Made by a program: the position numbers and the translations under genes. From NCBI GenBank assembly GCA_020051775.1, contig JAGVQJ010000020.1:1-47500 (forward strand): 47,500 bases of DNA, given 5' to 3'. Below, one piece after another: positions 26,973-35,298 of this stretch (positions are counted from its first letter, which is position 1; every line of letters begins with the position of its first letter). The stretch comes from Calditrichota bacterium. Lineage in GTDB: Bacteria > Electryoneota > B3-LCP. Below the pieces are notes generated by a model. That model was not told the DNA's origin and did not search any database. It saw only the letters and a program-made list of their open reading frames with translations.

Positions 26973-28082
26973 ATGCGTCGCTCGATTTTCGGTTTGTGTT
27001 CGGTTCTTATGATAGCCCTGGCATCTCAAGGGCAGATTACCATAACCTACACCCAGGTGCCGCATACTCCCGGCAATCAATTTCAGTACTATGTGTTGCC
27101 GGCAGATTCGGTGCTGGTTGACATCGGCCAGCTCGGCGGCCCCCAGACCTGGGATTTCAGTGGCGGCGATACCTCGACTGTCTCCACCGACACTTACCTG
27201 GATCCGGCGCAATCACCGCCGGAATATTCCCGCGCTAATGTGGTCATTCAGACCGATCAATTGAACCTGTTCGGCCTGGGCGAACCGGGGAATCTATATT
27301 GCTGGCTGGGGCCTCCGCGGTTCATCCTGGGAGCCGCCACGACATCCTATCAGGGAACACCCCTGGGGATGACCTTCACGCCCTATATCTCGCAGTATCC
27401 TTTGCCGTTGACGATGGGGCGCACCTGGTCCAATCAGGTCAACGTAGACCAAATCTATAATATCAGCGGCACCGAGTATCGCATCGAACTGCATGCCACG
27501 CTAAACAGCCAGGTGGATGCCTGGGGGACGATGGTGGTGCCGTTAGGGTCGTATGGCGCACTGCGTACCCGTACTGATGTGACCTATGATCTGACGGTCT
27601 ACATTCGCATTTTCTTCGTCTGGATTCCCGTGGTACAGGAAAACGGCAGCAGCATCAGTTACGATTGGCGGGCGCAGAATGTCGGGTTATTGGCTGGTTT
27701 GACCACTCAAAACACCGGGCAGGGACAGGTTTGGACATCCACGTTGCGGCGGTTGATGAATACCAACACTGTAGATGCCGCCGATCCAATCGAAATCGTC
27801 GCCCAGCCGGAAGCCCCGGCCAATTTCGAACTATACACCAATCACCCCAATCCCTTCAATGCCCAGACCGCCATCAATTACCAACTAACTACGGCTGGTT
27901 ACGTGACGCTGACGATCCATGATGCGTTGGGCAGGACAGTGGGGACATTGGCGGAGGGATGGCAGGAGCCGGGAATTCATGAAGTGCTGTGGACGCCGCA
28001 GAATCTGGCTGCCGGGGCGTATTTTGTTCAGCTTCGCGCGGGTCGGCAGATGGCTACTCAGATGATGCTGTACCTGAAATAA
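26973..28082 (+). CDS. Secreted protein with C-terminal T9SS-type sorting domain
   Basis: A 369-residue exported protein of unknown function. The signal peptide is residues 1-20 (MRRSIFGLCSVLMIALASQG). The body is beta-rich and carries no catalytic motif I recognise. The last 85 residues are a clear FlgD/Por-type domain: HPNPFNAQTAINYQL, then VTLTIHDALGRTVGTL, and GAYFVQLRAGRQMATQMMLY. In Bacteroidota such domains direct export by the type IX system; in other FCB lineages the same fold occurs without proof of that route. A GAGGGAGG ribosome-binding site precedes the ATG. It converges on the propeller gene. Confidence 0.85.
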   Translation: MRRSIFGLCSVLMIALASQGQITITYTQVPHTPGNQFQYYVLPADSVLVDIGQLGGPQTWDFSGGDTSTVSTDTYLDPAQSPPEYSRANVVIQTDQLNLFGLGEPGNLYCWLGPPRFILGAATTSYQGTPLGMTFTPYISQYPLPLTMGRTWSNQVNVDQIYNISGTEYRIELHATLNSQVDAWGTMVVPLGSYGALRTRTDVTYDLTVYIRIFFVWIPVVQENGSSISYDWRAQNVGLLAGLTTQNTGQGQVWTSTLRRLMNTNTVDAADPIEIVAQPEAPANFELYTNHPNPFNAQTAINYQLTTAGYVTLTIHDALGRTVGTLAEGWQEPGIHEVLWTPQNLAAGAYFVQLRAGRQMATQMMLYLK

Positions 28083-28125
28083 CTGATCGTGATCTGTAAG
28101 TGTCTTAAGAAGGCCTCACCGAGAG

Positions 28126-28157
28126 ATGTAGGGGCGTTCAATTGAACGCCCCTACAT
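28126..28157. repeat. Perfect 32-bp palindrome between convergent genes
   Basis: The left half ATGTAGGGGCGTTCAA is followed directly by its exact reverse complement, giving a 16-bp stem with no spacer. It lies midway between two converging stop codons. Neither side has a strong T-run. It resembles the GTAGGGGCG...CGCCCCTAC dispersed palindromes seen in several environmental bacteria. Confidence 0.85.
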
Positions 28158-28184
28158 AATTTGTGACCGCCTCCGCATTTTTCC

Positions 28185-29687
28185 TCAATCAACCCTCGAC
28201 GGATCATTCCAATAAAACCGCGTTACGCCCTCTGCTGTGCCTATCAGGATATAATCTCCATCCTGCAATAGGGAAAAAACGCGGTTGCTGATCAGACCGT
28301 CTTCTTTTTGATACTGATGCCAGCGGTTGCGGTAGCGGTCGTATTTCCAAAGTCCGTGATCGGTCCCCACGAATACCAGTGAATCCACGGGCAGGACAGC
28401 GAATATCATGGCTCCGCCGAAAAAAGCTTGGGTTGGGAATCCCGCCTGTTCAGAATCACCTTTCTTGATCATTTGCAAGCCGGTATACCGGCCCGCCCAG
28501 ATTTCGGTAGCTCCTGAAAACAGTGCGGTGACTGGCCCACCCACACCGCTCTCTTCGTCCATATAACCACCTTCACCGGAGGCACGATCCAACCGGAACA
28601 GCCCCAAATCGGTTCCGACCCACAACGCTTGAGGATCTAGAGCGAGGCGCGTGCAGTTGGTATTTTTCAAGCCCTCGACATTGACTCGTTTGGCCGGTCC
28701 CTTGGGCAATGGAATGAAATTCACACCGTTTTCGGTGCCCACCCAAAGGGTGTCTCCATCCGTGACTACGGCGTTGGTGCTATTGGACCAAAGCCCCTCC
28801 GCGAGTCGCCAGGTGCGACCGGAACCATTACGCAAATCGAACTGGGTGACACCATACTCTGTGGCGGCATACGCCTGGTGATCGTAGGTAGTCAAATCTC
28901 GGATCACCCCACTCTGCAAACTGGCATTGTAGCGTGGTTCCAGATGATCCCAAAGGGAGGCCTCTTCTTTCCACAAGCTGATCCCGCCATCGGGATTATT
29001 TCCACCCAGGATGACCCATCCATCGCCGCGTGCCATCGCGCGGAGGTCGGTTCCATATAATCCCATCTCCCACATGGTCGCTCGCAACATGCGGCTGTCC
29101 AATTGCAGCACGCCCACGCCATTCACGCCCAGCCACCAGAAGCCCCAATCGTCTGTTGCGAACGGCCCCAACGCATGGCTGTGAAGCTCGCGATCCATCA
29201 CCGCGTTTCTTCCTTGCAGAAAATAATTGCGTCCGGTGACGGTGACACCTGGGGATTCGATGAAAATCCCCTGAACTATTTCGGTTCCCACGGGCGGCGT
29301 GAACGAATGCTGAGTTGGGATCCAATAGCGTGCGATGGGATCATATAGGAAGGCTCCACGACTCGTTAGAACAGCGACCTTGTCGTCGGTGCTGAGGTAG
29401 TCTACGTTCAAGACGCCGCGCAGGTCAATCCCCGTCACCTGACCCCGCCCGATCACCCAAGGCGAATCCCAAACTTTCTTATACAGATCCCAGCGCAAAA
29501 CCCCGCCAGAGGTGGAAATATATATGAATTTCGGGCTGATGGCGACGTCGGTCACCTGTCGGAAATCGGCGAAAGAGACCCACACTTTTTCGTCATATTT
29601 CAATTGGCCGCGGACCAGAGCCGGGAATAGCAGCGCCGCCCACATAATGAAAGGTAGACCATTTCTGCCGAGTGGGATTTTCCACAT
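28185..29687 (-). CDS. Secreted beta-propeller protein (two-component-regulator-type blades)
   Basis: A 500-residue exported protein with a signal peptide (about residues 1-27, GLPFIMWAALLFPALVRGQ). It is built from repeated blades of the kind found in the sensor part of hybrid two-component proteins: VAISPKFIYISTSGGVLRWD, LDPQALWVGTDLGLFRLD, VFVGTDHGLWKYDRYRNRW, YILIGTAEGVTRFYW. The recurring WVGT(D/E)xGL/V signature gives roughly seven or more blades. There is no kinase, membrane segment or C-terminal sorting domain, so it stands alone. The ligand is unknown. It has its own promoter at 29719-29747. Confidence 0.82.
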   Translation of the reverse strand: MWKIPLGRNGLPFIMWAALLFPALVRGQLKYDEKVWVSFADFRQVTDVAISPKFIYISTSGGVLRWDLYKKVWDSPWVIGRGQVTGIDLRGVLNVDYLSTDDKVAVLTSRGAFLYDPIARYWIPTQHSFTPPVGTEIVQGIFIESPGVTVTGRNYFLQGRNAVMDRELHSHALGPFATDDWGFWWLGVNGVGVLQLDSRMLRATMWEMGLYGTDLRAMARGDGWVILGGNNPDGGISLWKEEASLWDHLEPRYNASLQSGVIRDLTTYDHQAYAATEYGVTQFDLRNGSGRTWRLAEGLWSNSTNAVVTDGDTLWVGTENGVNFIPLPKGPAKRVNVEGLKNTNCTRLALDPQALWVGTDLGLFRLDRASGEGGYMDEESGVGGPVTALFSGATEIWAGRYTGLQMIKKGDSEQAGFPTQAFFGGAMIFAVLPVDSLVFVGTDHGLWKYDRYRNRWHQYQKEDGLISNRVFSLLQDGDYILIGTAEGVTRFYWNDPSRVD

Positions 29688-29718
29688 AGTGATCCTTATG
29701 TCGGATTACGTGCTATGA

Positions 29719-29747
29719 AATTTAGGGAATTCCAAAGATACAATCAA
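29719..29747 (-). promoter_or_regulatory. Promoter of the propeller gene
   Basis: On the minus strand, TTGATT (29747-29742), a 17-bp spacer and TAAATT (29724-29719). The -10 hexamer is the one used by comM, pfkA and the TPR gene. Confidence 0.7.
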
Positions 29748-29908
29748 GTGATTAATGCAAAATTAACGCTGATAACCGAGTAGTGACCCCAGTCTGATAG
29801 AGTCGCAAGGTGGCCATCTGAATTCGGGGGGGGGTACATCTGATTCCCACCTGCAATGCAAAAAGGTTGACCCTTACTCCTTGATTTCTTAAAAATTCCA
29901 AAAAGACC

Positions 29909-29937
29909 TTGACAAATGCAGGTAGTTTGTGTAACTT
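29909..29937 (+). promoter_or_regulatory. Promoter of the tkt operon
   Basis: TTGACA at 29909-29914 and TAACTT at 29932-29937 with a 17-bp spacer. Transcription would begin near 29944, leaving a leader of about 120 nt that ends in a GGAGGAG ribosome-binding site. Confidence 0.65.
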
Positions 29938-30065
29938 TTTAAGTTAGGTTAGAACTGAAGTGCCGGAAGGGTACTTGTTTGGATAAAGTTATTCAGGTAA
30001 TTCTATAGAATCAATCAATTCCGCTATAAATGACCCGCTCAGCTTAACATAATCTGGAGGAGATC

Positions 30066-32069
30066 ATGTCATTGGTGAATTCCAGCAACGGTAAAACCCG
30101 AAAAACATACACGCTTCCCGAATTACAAGAAGCCGCCAAAATGATGCGCGGTATGAACTTGGTGGCGTTGACCGCTGCCGGTTCCGGCCATTCGGGTGGC
30201 ACCATGTCCATCATGGATATAACCGCCGCTCTCTATTTACATATCGCTAACCTGGATCCCGAAAAACCGGATTGGGATGGTCGCGACCGGGTAATCTGGT
30301 CAACCGGCCACAAAGCGCCATCACTATACTTGGGACTGGGGATGGCCGGGTACTACGACGTGGAAGAGGTAGTACTGCTACGCCGTTTATGGTCGAAATA
30401 CCAGGGGCATCCACACTGGCTAAAGCTCCCCGGGGTGGAAGCTTCCACCGGGTCATTGGGTCAGGGTATGTCCATCGGAGTGGGGCTGGCGCTGGCAGCC
30501 AAGTTGGACAAAAAAGGCCATAGCATTTTCACTATTCACGGCGATGGCGAAGTGCAGGAAGGCCAGATCTGGGAAGCGGCGATGGAAGCCGGCCATTTCA
30601 AGCTGGATAATCTGATCTCCATCGTGGATATTAACCGGTTGCAGATTGACGGCTGGGTTAAGGACGTCATGGATGTGGAACCCTTAAAAGATAAATTCCT
30701 GGCGTTCGGCTGGCACGTCATCGAGATTGACGGCCATGATATGGCCCAGGTCGTCAAGGCTTTGGAACAAGGCAAAGCCAACACCGGCAAACCCACCGCC
30801 ATCCTGGCCAAGACAATTAAAGGCAAAGGCATCTCCTTCATGGAAGATCAGGCTGGCTGGCACGGCAAGTCTCCCAGTAAAGACCAAATGGTTCAAGGAT
30901 TGACAGAACTGGGCTTGATTGGCAAGATAGATTATGACAAACTACTGAAAAAGGCCAACGATTACCAGGCCGCTGTGGACGTGAAATTGGAGGCCAAGCA
31001 ACCCAAGTTCTCCCGCGATTACTGGTGGAACAAGCTGGACGTTATGAAAGTGAAGATGGATCCGACCCGTATGGGCTTTGGCCGCGCCCTAAAAAAACTC
31101 GGCGCGGATGAGCGCATGGTCTGCCTGGGCATGGACATTTCCGGATCCATCACCATCAGCCAATTTTATGAAGACCATCCCGAACGTAAACCCCGCTGGA
31201 TTTCTGTGGGTATTGCGGAACAATCCGGCACATGTGTGGCCGCCGGTTTGGCGCGGGAAGGCAAGCTGCCGGTGTTCGGCAACTACGGAGTGTTTTCCTC
31301 CGGGCGCAACCTGGATCAGATCCGCACTACTGTGGCTTACGGTGAATTCAACGTCTTGATCGCCGGAGCGCACGGCGGTGTATCCGTCGGCCCCGATGGC
31401 GCCACGCATCAGGCACTGGAAGATATCTTCAACATGTGCGGTATTCCCGGCATGCACATCAGTGTGCCTTGTGACTCCGTGGAAACCGAAAAAGCCACTG
31501 CGCATTTGCTATTCAATATAGTAGGGCCAAAGTACATCCGTTTCGCCCGAGAAGCCACCCCCATCATCACCACCGAAGCTACACCCTTCAAGTATGGCGA
31601 AGCAAACGTGATCAGACTGCGTGGCGAGAAACCCAACTTCATTGACGCTTTCGAGACTGTGCTGGCTTCGCAATACAAGAACGAGAAAGAACACTTGAGC
31701 ATCATCGCCTGCGGGCCGATGGTTCCGGAAGCCATGCGCGCCGCCTGGATCCTGAAATCCGATTTCGGCCTGGAAACCCGCGTGATCAATGTGCATACGA
31801 TCAAACCGCTGGATGTTGAAGCCCTCGTCCGCGCTATTGTGGAAACCGGAGTCATCGTCACCGCCGAAGAGCACCAGGTAGGCGGCATGGGCAATCTGGT
31901 GGCCGCAGCGGTCTTGCAGGATGCGCGCGTGCACTGCAAATGCGTTAAGTTCGGCATGGTCGGCGTCAAAGATCGCTTCGGCGAATCCGGCGCTCCCTGG
32001 GAACTGATCAAGGAGTTCGAGCTTTCCGCCGAACACATCGTGAAGAAAGCCAAGGAATTGGTAGGGTAA
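30066..32069 (+). CDS. tkt: Transketolase, single-chain
   Basis: Thiamine-diphosphate enzyme moving two-carbon units between sugar phosphates. The 667-residue chain contains both halves. The N-terminal half has AAGSGHSGGTMSIMDITAAL, STGHKAPSLYLGL and the ThDP/Mg motif GDGEVQEGQIWEA near residue 158. The C-terminal half has SVGIAEQSGTCVAAGLA (catalytic Glu) and AHGGVSVGPDGATHQALED. The C-terminal half resembles the separate small subunit of two-gene transketolases, so this looks like a natural fusion of that type rather than the E. coli form. A strong GGAGGAG site precedes the ATG. It opens a run of co-directional genes extending to 39483. Confidence 0.95.
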   Translation: MSLVNSSNGKTRKTYTLPELQEAAKMMRGMNLVALTAAGSGHSGGTMSIMDITAALYLHIANLDPEKPDWDGRDRVIWSTGHKAPSLYLGLGMAGYYDVEEVVLLRRLWSKYQGHPHWLKLPGVEASTGSLGQGMSIGVGLALAAKLDKKGHSIFTIHGDGEVQEGQIWEAAMEAGHFKLDNLISIVDINRLQIDGWVKDVMDVEPLKDKFLAFGWHVIEIDGHDMAQVVKALEQGKANTGKPTAILAKTIKGKGISFMEDQAGWHGKSPSKDQMVQGLTELGLIGKIDYDKLLKKANDYQAAVDVKLEAKQPKFSRDYWWNKLDVMKVKMDPTRMGFGRALKKLGADERMVCLGMDISGSITISQFYEDHPERKPRWISVGIAEQSGTCVAAGLAREGKLPVFGNYGVFSSGRNLDQIRTTVAYGEFNVLIAGAHGGVSVGPDGATHQALEDIFNMCGIPGMHISVPCDSVETEKATAHLLFNIVGPKYIRFAREATPIITTEATPFKYGEANVIRLRGEKPNFIDAFETVLASQYKNEKEHLSIIACGPMVPEAMRAAWILKSDFGLETRVINVHTIKPLDVEALVRAIVETGVIVTAEEHQVGGMGNLVAAAVLQDARVHCKCVKFGMVGVKDRFGESGAPWELIKEFELSAEHIVKKAKELVG

Positions 32070-32146
32070 AACACTCGAAACCCAAATCACCATAAAATAA
32101 ATCCGCCATACCAACATTCCATATACGCAACCGTGGAGAAGACACA

Positions 32147-33310
32147 ATGAAACTCGCGACCCGCATGGATCGTCTCGGCACTGAGACCGCCTTTGTGGTT
32201 CTGGCTAAAGCCAAGGCATTGGAAGCCCAAGGCCAAAAGATCGTGCATCTGGAAATCGGCGAACCCGATTTTGATACGCCCCGCAACATCATTGACGCCG
32301 CCATTAAAGCATTAAACTCAAGCCAAACGCACTATGGCCCGGCGCCCGGCATTCCCGCTCTGCGCAAGACCATCGCTGAAGATTGCGCCAAAGTGCGCGG
32401 CATCGAGGTCAAACCTGAGAACGTTGTCGTTACCCCCGGCGCCAAGCCGATTATGTACTTTGCCATCACGGCCTTGGCCGAAGAAGGCGACGAAGTCATC
32501 TACCCCAATCCCGGCTTCCCCATCTACGAATCGGTCATCAACTTCGTCGGCGCCAAGCCGGTGCCCATTTACCTGCGCGAAGAGCTGGAATTCCGCTTCG
32601 ACATCAATGAGTTCCGCAAGCTGGTCAACGAGAAGACCAAGCTGATTATCATCAATTCACCGCAGAATCCCACCGGCGGGATATTGACTCTGGAAGACTT
32701 GCAGGAGATTGCCAAGCTGGCGCAGAAGTACAACTGTTGGGTCCTCACGGATGAAGTTTACAAGAACATCATTTACGAGGGTGAGCACCATTCCATCGCT
32801 TCCCTGCCGGGCATGTTGGAACGCACCATCATCCTGGACGGTTTCTCCAAGACTTTCGCCATGACCGGCTGGCGCGCGGGATACGGCATTATGCCGCAGC
32901 CTTTGGCCGACCAATTCAGCCGTCTGGAAACGAACGTGAACTCCTGCACCGCGACGTTTGTCCAGTGGGCTTGTAAGGAAGCTCTGGAAGGTCCCATGGA
33001 TGAGGTGCTGCGCATGGTAGCCGAGTTCAAGCGCCGCCGCGACGTCATTGTAGAGGGCATGAATACCATTCCCGGTTTCACCTGTTTGAAACCCCACGGC
33101 GCCTTCTACGTTTTCCCCAATATCAAGGGGACCGGCAAGACCAGCCAGTTTCTCGAAGAATATCTGTTGAAAGAGGCCGGCGTAGCCTCCCTCTCCGGGA
33201 CTTCCTTCGGCGCTTTCGGGCAGGGGTATTTACGTTTCTCTTATGCCAATTCGGTGGAAAACATCCAGATTGCCCTTGAGAATATCCGCAAGGCTATCGC
33301 TAAATTATAA
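32147..33310 (+). CDS. PLP-dependent class I/II aminotransferase
   Basis: A 387-residue fold-type I aminotransferase, subgroup I-beta (AspB-like). Key residues are visible: N174 in NSPQNPTGG, D202 and Y205 in LTDEVYKN, the PLP lysine K235 in DGFSKTFAMTG and R243 in GWRAGYG. The C-terminal GQGYLRFSYANS carries the arginine that binds the substrate carboxylate. The substrate could be aspartate, alanine or aromatic amino acids and cannot be told from this. It lies 77 nt after tkt and 11 nt before gcvT, with GGAGAAG before the ATG. Confidence 0.93.
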   Translation: MKLATRMDRLGTETAFVVLAKAKALEAQGQKIVHLEIGEPDFDTPRNIIDAAIKALNSSQTHYGPAPGIPALRKTIAEDCAKVRGIEVKPENVVVTPGAKPIMYFAITALAEEGDEVIYPNPGFPIYESVINFVGAKPVPIYLREELEFRFDINEFRKLVNEKTKLIIINSPQNPTGGILTLEDLQEIAKLAQKYNCWVLTDEVYKNIIYEGEHHSIASLPGMLERTIILDGFSKTFAMTGWRAGYGIMPQPLADQFSRLETNVNSCTATFVQWACKEALEGPMDEVLRMVAEFKRRRDVIVEGMNTIPGFTCLKPHGAFYVFPNIKGTGKTSQFLEEYLLKEAGVASLSGTSFGAFGQGYLRFSYANSVENIQIALENIRKAIAKL

Positions 33311-33321
33311 AAGGGGATCAC

Positions 33322-34449
33322 ATGTCTGCTGATAAAGGCTGCTGCTGCGGCTGCGATGATAAAAAAACTGCACTTTACGATATCCACGCCGCTCTGGGAG
33401 GCAAGATCGTCCCCTTTGCCGGCTACTTGATGCCCATCCAGTATCCCAAGGGCATTGTGGCTGAACATCGCCGCGTACGCTCCACCGTGGGTGTTTTCGA
33501 CGTTTCCCACATGGGTGAATTCGAGTTCCGCGGACCGGATGCCGCCGCCTTCCTGAATTGGATTACCATCAACGACGTTTCCAAGTTAGCGGTGGGGCAG
33601 GCGCAGTATTCTGCCTTTTGCTACCCTGACGGCGGGATGGTGGACGATCTGCTGGTTTACCGCTTTCCCGATCACTACTTGATGGTGGTCAATGCGGCCA
33701 ATCTGCCCAAGGACCGTGATTGGGTGGAAAAACACTTGCCCACTTCCGGGGTCCAATTCACCGATCGGTCGGATGAATTCAGTTTACTGGCCATTCAGGG
33801 TCCCAAGGCCAAGGATTTGTTGAGTAAATTAACGACCGTGAACCTGGATAGTCTGGATTACTACCATCTGACCGAAGGTCAGGTCGCCGGACGCCCTGGC
33901 ATCGTGGCTCGCACTGGCTACACCGGCGAGTTGGGTTATGAAGTTATGGTCAAGAATGCCTTTGCGGTGCAGCTATGGCAGGCTATTTTCGAGGCCGGCA
34001 AACCTTTCGAGGTGGAACCAATCGGGCTGGGCGCGCGTGACACTCTGCGCCTGGAGATGAAGTACTGTCTCTACGGCAATGATATTGATGCCACCACGAA
34101 TCCTTTGGAAGCCGGTCTGGGTTGGATCACCAAGCTGGACAAGGGTGATTTCATGGGTAAAGCGGCCATCCAGGCAGTCAAAGCCGCCGGCTTGACGCGC
34201 AAATTAGTCGGATTCGAGGTGTTGGGCAAGGGTCTGCCTCGCCATGGAACCCCCATTCTGAAGGAGGGAAAACTCGTGGGCGTCACGACCAGCGGAAACT
34301 ATTCGCCCATGCTCGATCGCGGTATCGGCTTGGGGTACGTGCCCGTGGAATTAAGTTCAATCGGAACTGAGCTGGAACTGGATCTGCGCGGACGCGTTTT
34401 GCCGCTCCGTCTGGTCAAAACTCCATTCTACCAGCCACACGTCGCTTAA
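33322..34449 (+). CDS. gcvT: Glycine cleavage system T protein (aminomethyltransferase)
   Basis: Transfers the methylene group from the aminomethyl-lipoyl H protein to tetrahydrofolate. Family segments are FAGYLMPIQYPKGIVAEHRRVR, GVFDVSHMGEFEFRG, FTDRSDEFSLLAIQGPKA, ARTGYTGELGYEVMV and GLGARDTLRLEMKYCLYGND. The length of 375 is usual once an odd N-terminal extension is removed: residues 1-15 (MSADKGCCCGCDDKK) hold four Cys in a CCCGC arrangement not part of the GcvT fold. Other glycine-cleavage genes (gcvH, gcvP) are not in this window. It is tightly packed with its neighbours. Confidence 0.95.
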   Translation: MSADKGCCCGCDDKKTALYDIHAALGGKIVPFAGYLMPIQYPKGIVAEHRRVRSTVGVFDVSHMGEFEFRGPDAAAFLNWITINDVSKLAVGQAQYSAFCYPDGGMVDDLLVYRFPDHYLMVVNAANLPKDRDWVEKHLPTSGVQFTDRSDEFSLLAIQGPKAKDLLSKLTTVNLDSLDYYHLTEGQVAGRPGIVARTGYTGELGYEVMVKNAFAVQLWQAIFEAGKPFEVEPIGLGARDTLRLEMKYCLYGNDIDATTNPLEAGLGWITKLDKGDFMGKAAIQAVKAAGLTRKLVGFEVLGKGLPRHGTPILKEGKLVGVTTSGNYSPMLDRGIGLGYVPVELSSIGTELELDLRGRVLPLRLVKTPFYQPHVA

Positions 34450-34455
34450 GGAAGT

Positions 34456-35196
34456 ATGAAAATAGACGTTTGTCTCTCTCCTCACGAAGTTAGCGAAGAG
34501 AAGCTAAAAGATCATATCGTAGTGGTGGTAGACGTCCTGCGGGCCTCCACCACCATCTGCGCAGCACTGGCCGCCGGCGCGAAGGAAATCATTCCCGCTG
34601 AATCCATCGAAGAGGCCATTCGGTTGGCTTCCAATCTCTCCCGCGATGCCATCCTGTTGTGCGGAGAACGAGAGGGTAAGCTGATAGAGGGGTTCAACCT
34701 GGCCAATTCACCCCTGGAGTATAAGCCCAAGATCGTCAAAGGGAAAACCCTGATCTTCGGCAGCACAAACGGCACACCCACTATCGTTAAAACCCGGCTG
34801 GCGACACGTACTTTACTAGCTGGTTTTGTCAATCTGCCCACGATCGTTGGAGCCCTGGCTGAAGTTAAAATTCCGATCATCATCCTCTGTTCCGGCAAGC
34901 TGGGTCAGTTTGCCTTGGAAGATGCTGTGTGTGCCGGGAATATTGTCCACGCGCTGCGGCAATCGGCGGGAATTAATTACGAGTTGACAGACGGCGCAGG
35001 CGCGGCGCTCTTGCTCTACCGGCATTTCCAGGATTCCATCTTGCAGATGATTAAAGAATCCGATCACGGGCGGTACCTGGCCTCCATCGGTATGCAGCAT
35101 GACCTTCCGGTCTGCGCGGAAATTAATCGCATTCCTGTCTTGCCGGTCTATCACGACGGCAAGATCCGCGTGCAGAAAGACAAGCCGGGCCGCTAA
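34456..35196 (+). CDS. comB: 2-phosphosulfolactate phosphatase family protein (ComB)
   Basis: A 246-residue member of the ComB family, whose founding member removes phosphate from 2-phosphosulfolactate in coenzyme M synthesis. Conserved segments are VVVVDVLRASTTICAALAAGA, GEREGKLIEGFNLANSPLEY, GKTLIFGSTNGTPTI, ILCSGKLGQFALEDAVCAG and the C-terminal RYLASIGMQHDLPVCAEIN. No other coenzyme M or sulfolactate genes are nearby, and many bacteria with ComB lack coenzyme M, so the real substrate is open. It begins 6 nt after gcvT. Confidence 0.9.
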   Translation: MKIDVCLSPHEVSEEKLKDHIVVVVDVLRASTTICAALAAGAKEIIPAESIEEAIRLASNLSRDAILLCGEREGKLIEGFNLANSPLEYKPKIVKGKTLIFGSTNGTPTIVKTRLATRTLLAGFVNLPTIVGALAEVKIPIIILCSGKLGQFALEDAVCAGNIVHALRQSAGINYELTDGAGAALLLYRHFQDSILQMIKESDHGRYLASIGMQHDLPVCAEINRIPVLPVYHDGKIRVQKDKPGR

Positions 35197-35298
35197 AAAA
35201 GTCCGGTTTGATCGTTATTCCGGCAATGAAGTAGGTCTGGGTCCGGAATTTCGCCACAGCGAGGCTTCTTAAAAGTCCTCATCTTTACCTCAGTTTTC

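Larger units (their letters stand above)
29688..30065. other. Divergent intergenic region upstream of tkt
   Basis: 378 bp holding two good promoters facing outward (29719-29747 minus and 29909-29937 plus), a nine-G run at 29826-29834, and a 125-nt tkt leader. I find no open reading frame of substance and no riboswitch consensus I can name. Confidence 0.6.

Noticed and set aside
29826-29834. Run of nine G as a phase-variable tract
   Set aside because: It is not within a reading frame and is not between the promoter elements; it may be a chance or assembly feature.
31409-32147. Two long minus-strand frames over the end of tkt
   Set aside because: Antisense to conserved transketolase; they reflect codon bias in a GC-rich gene.
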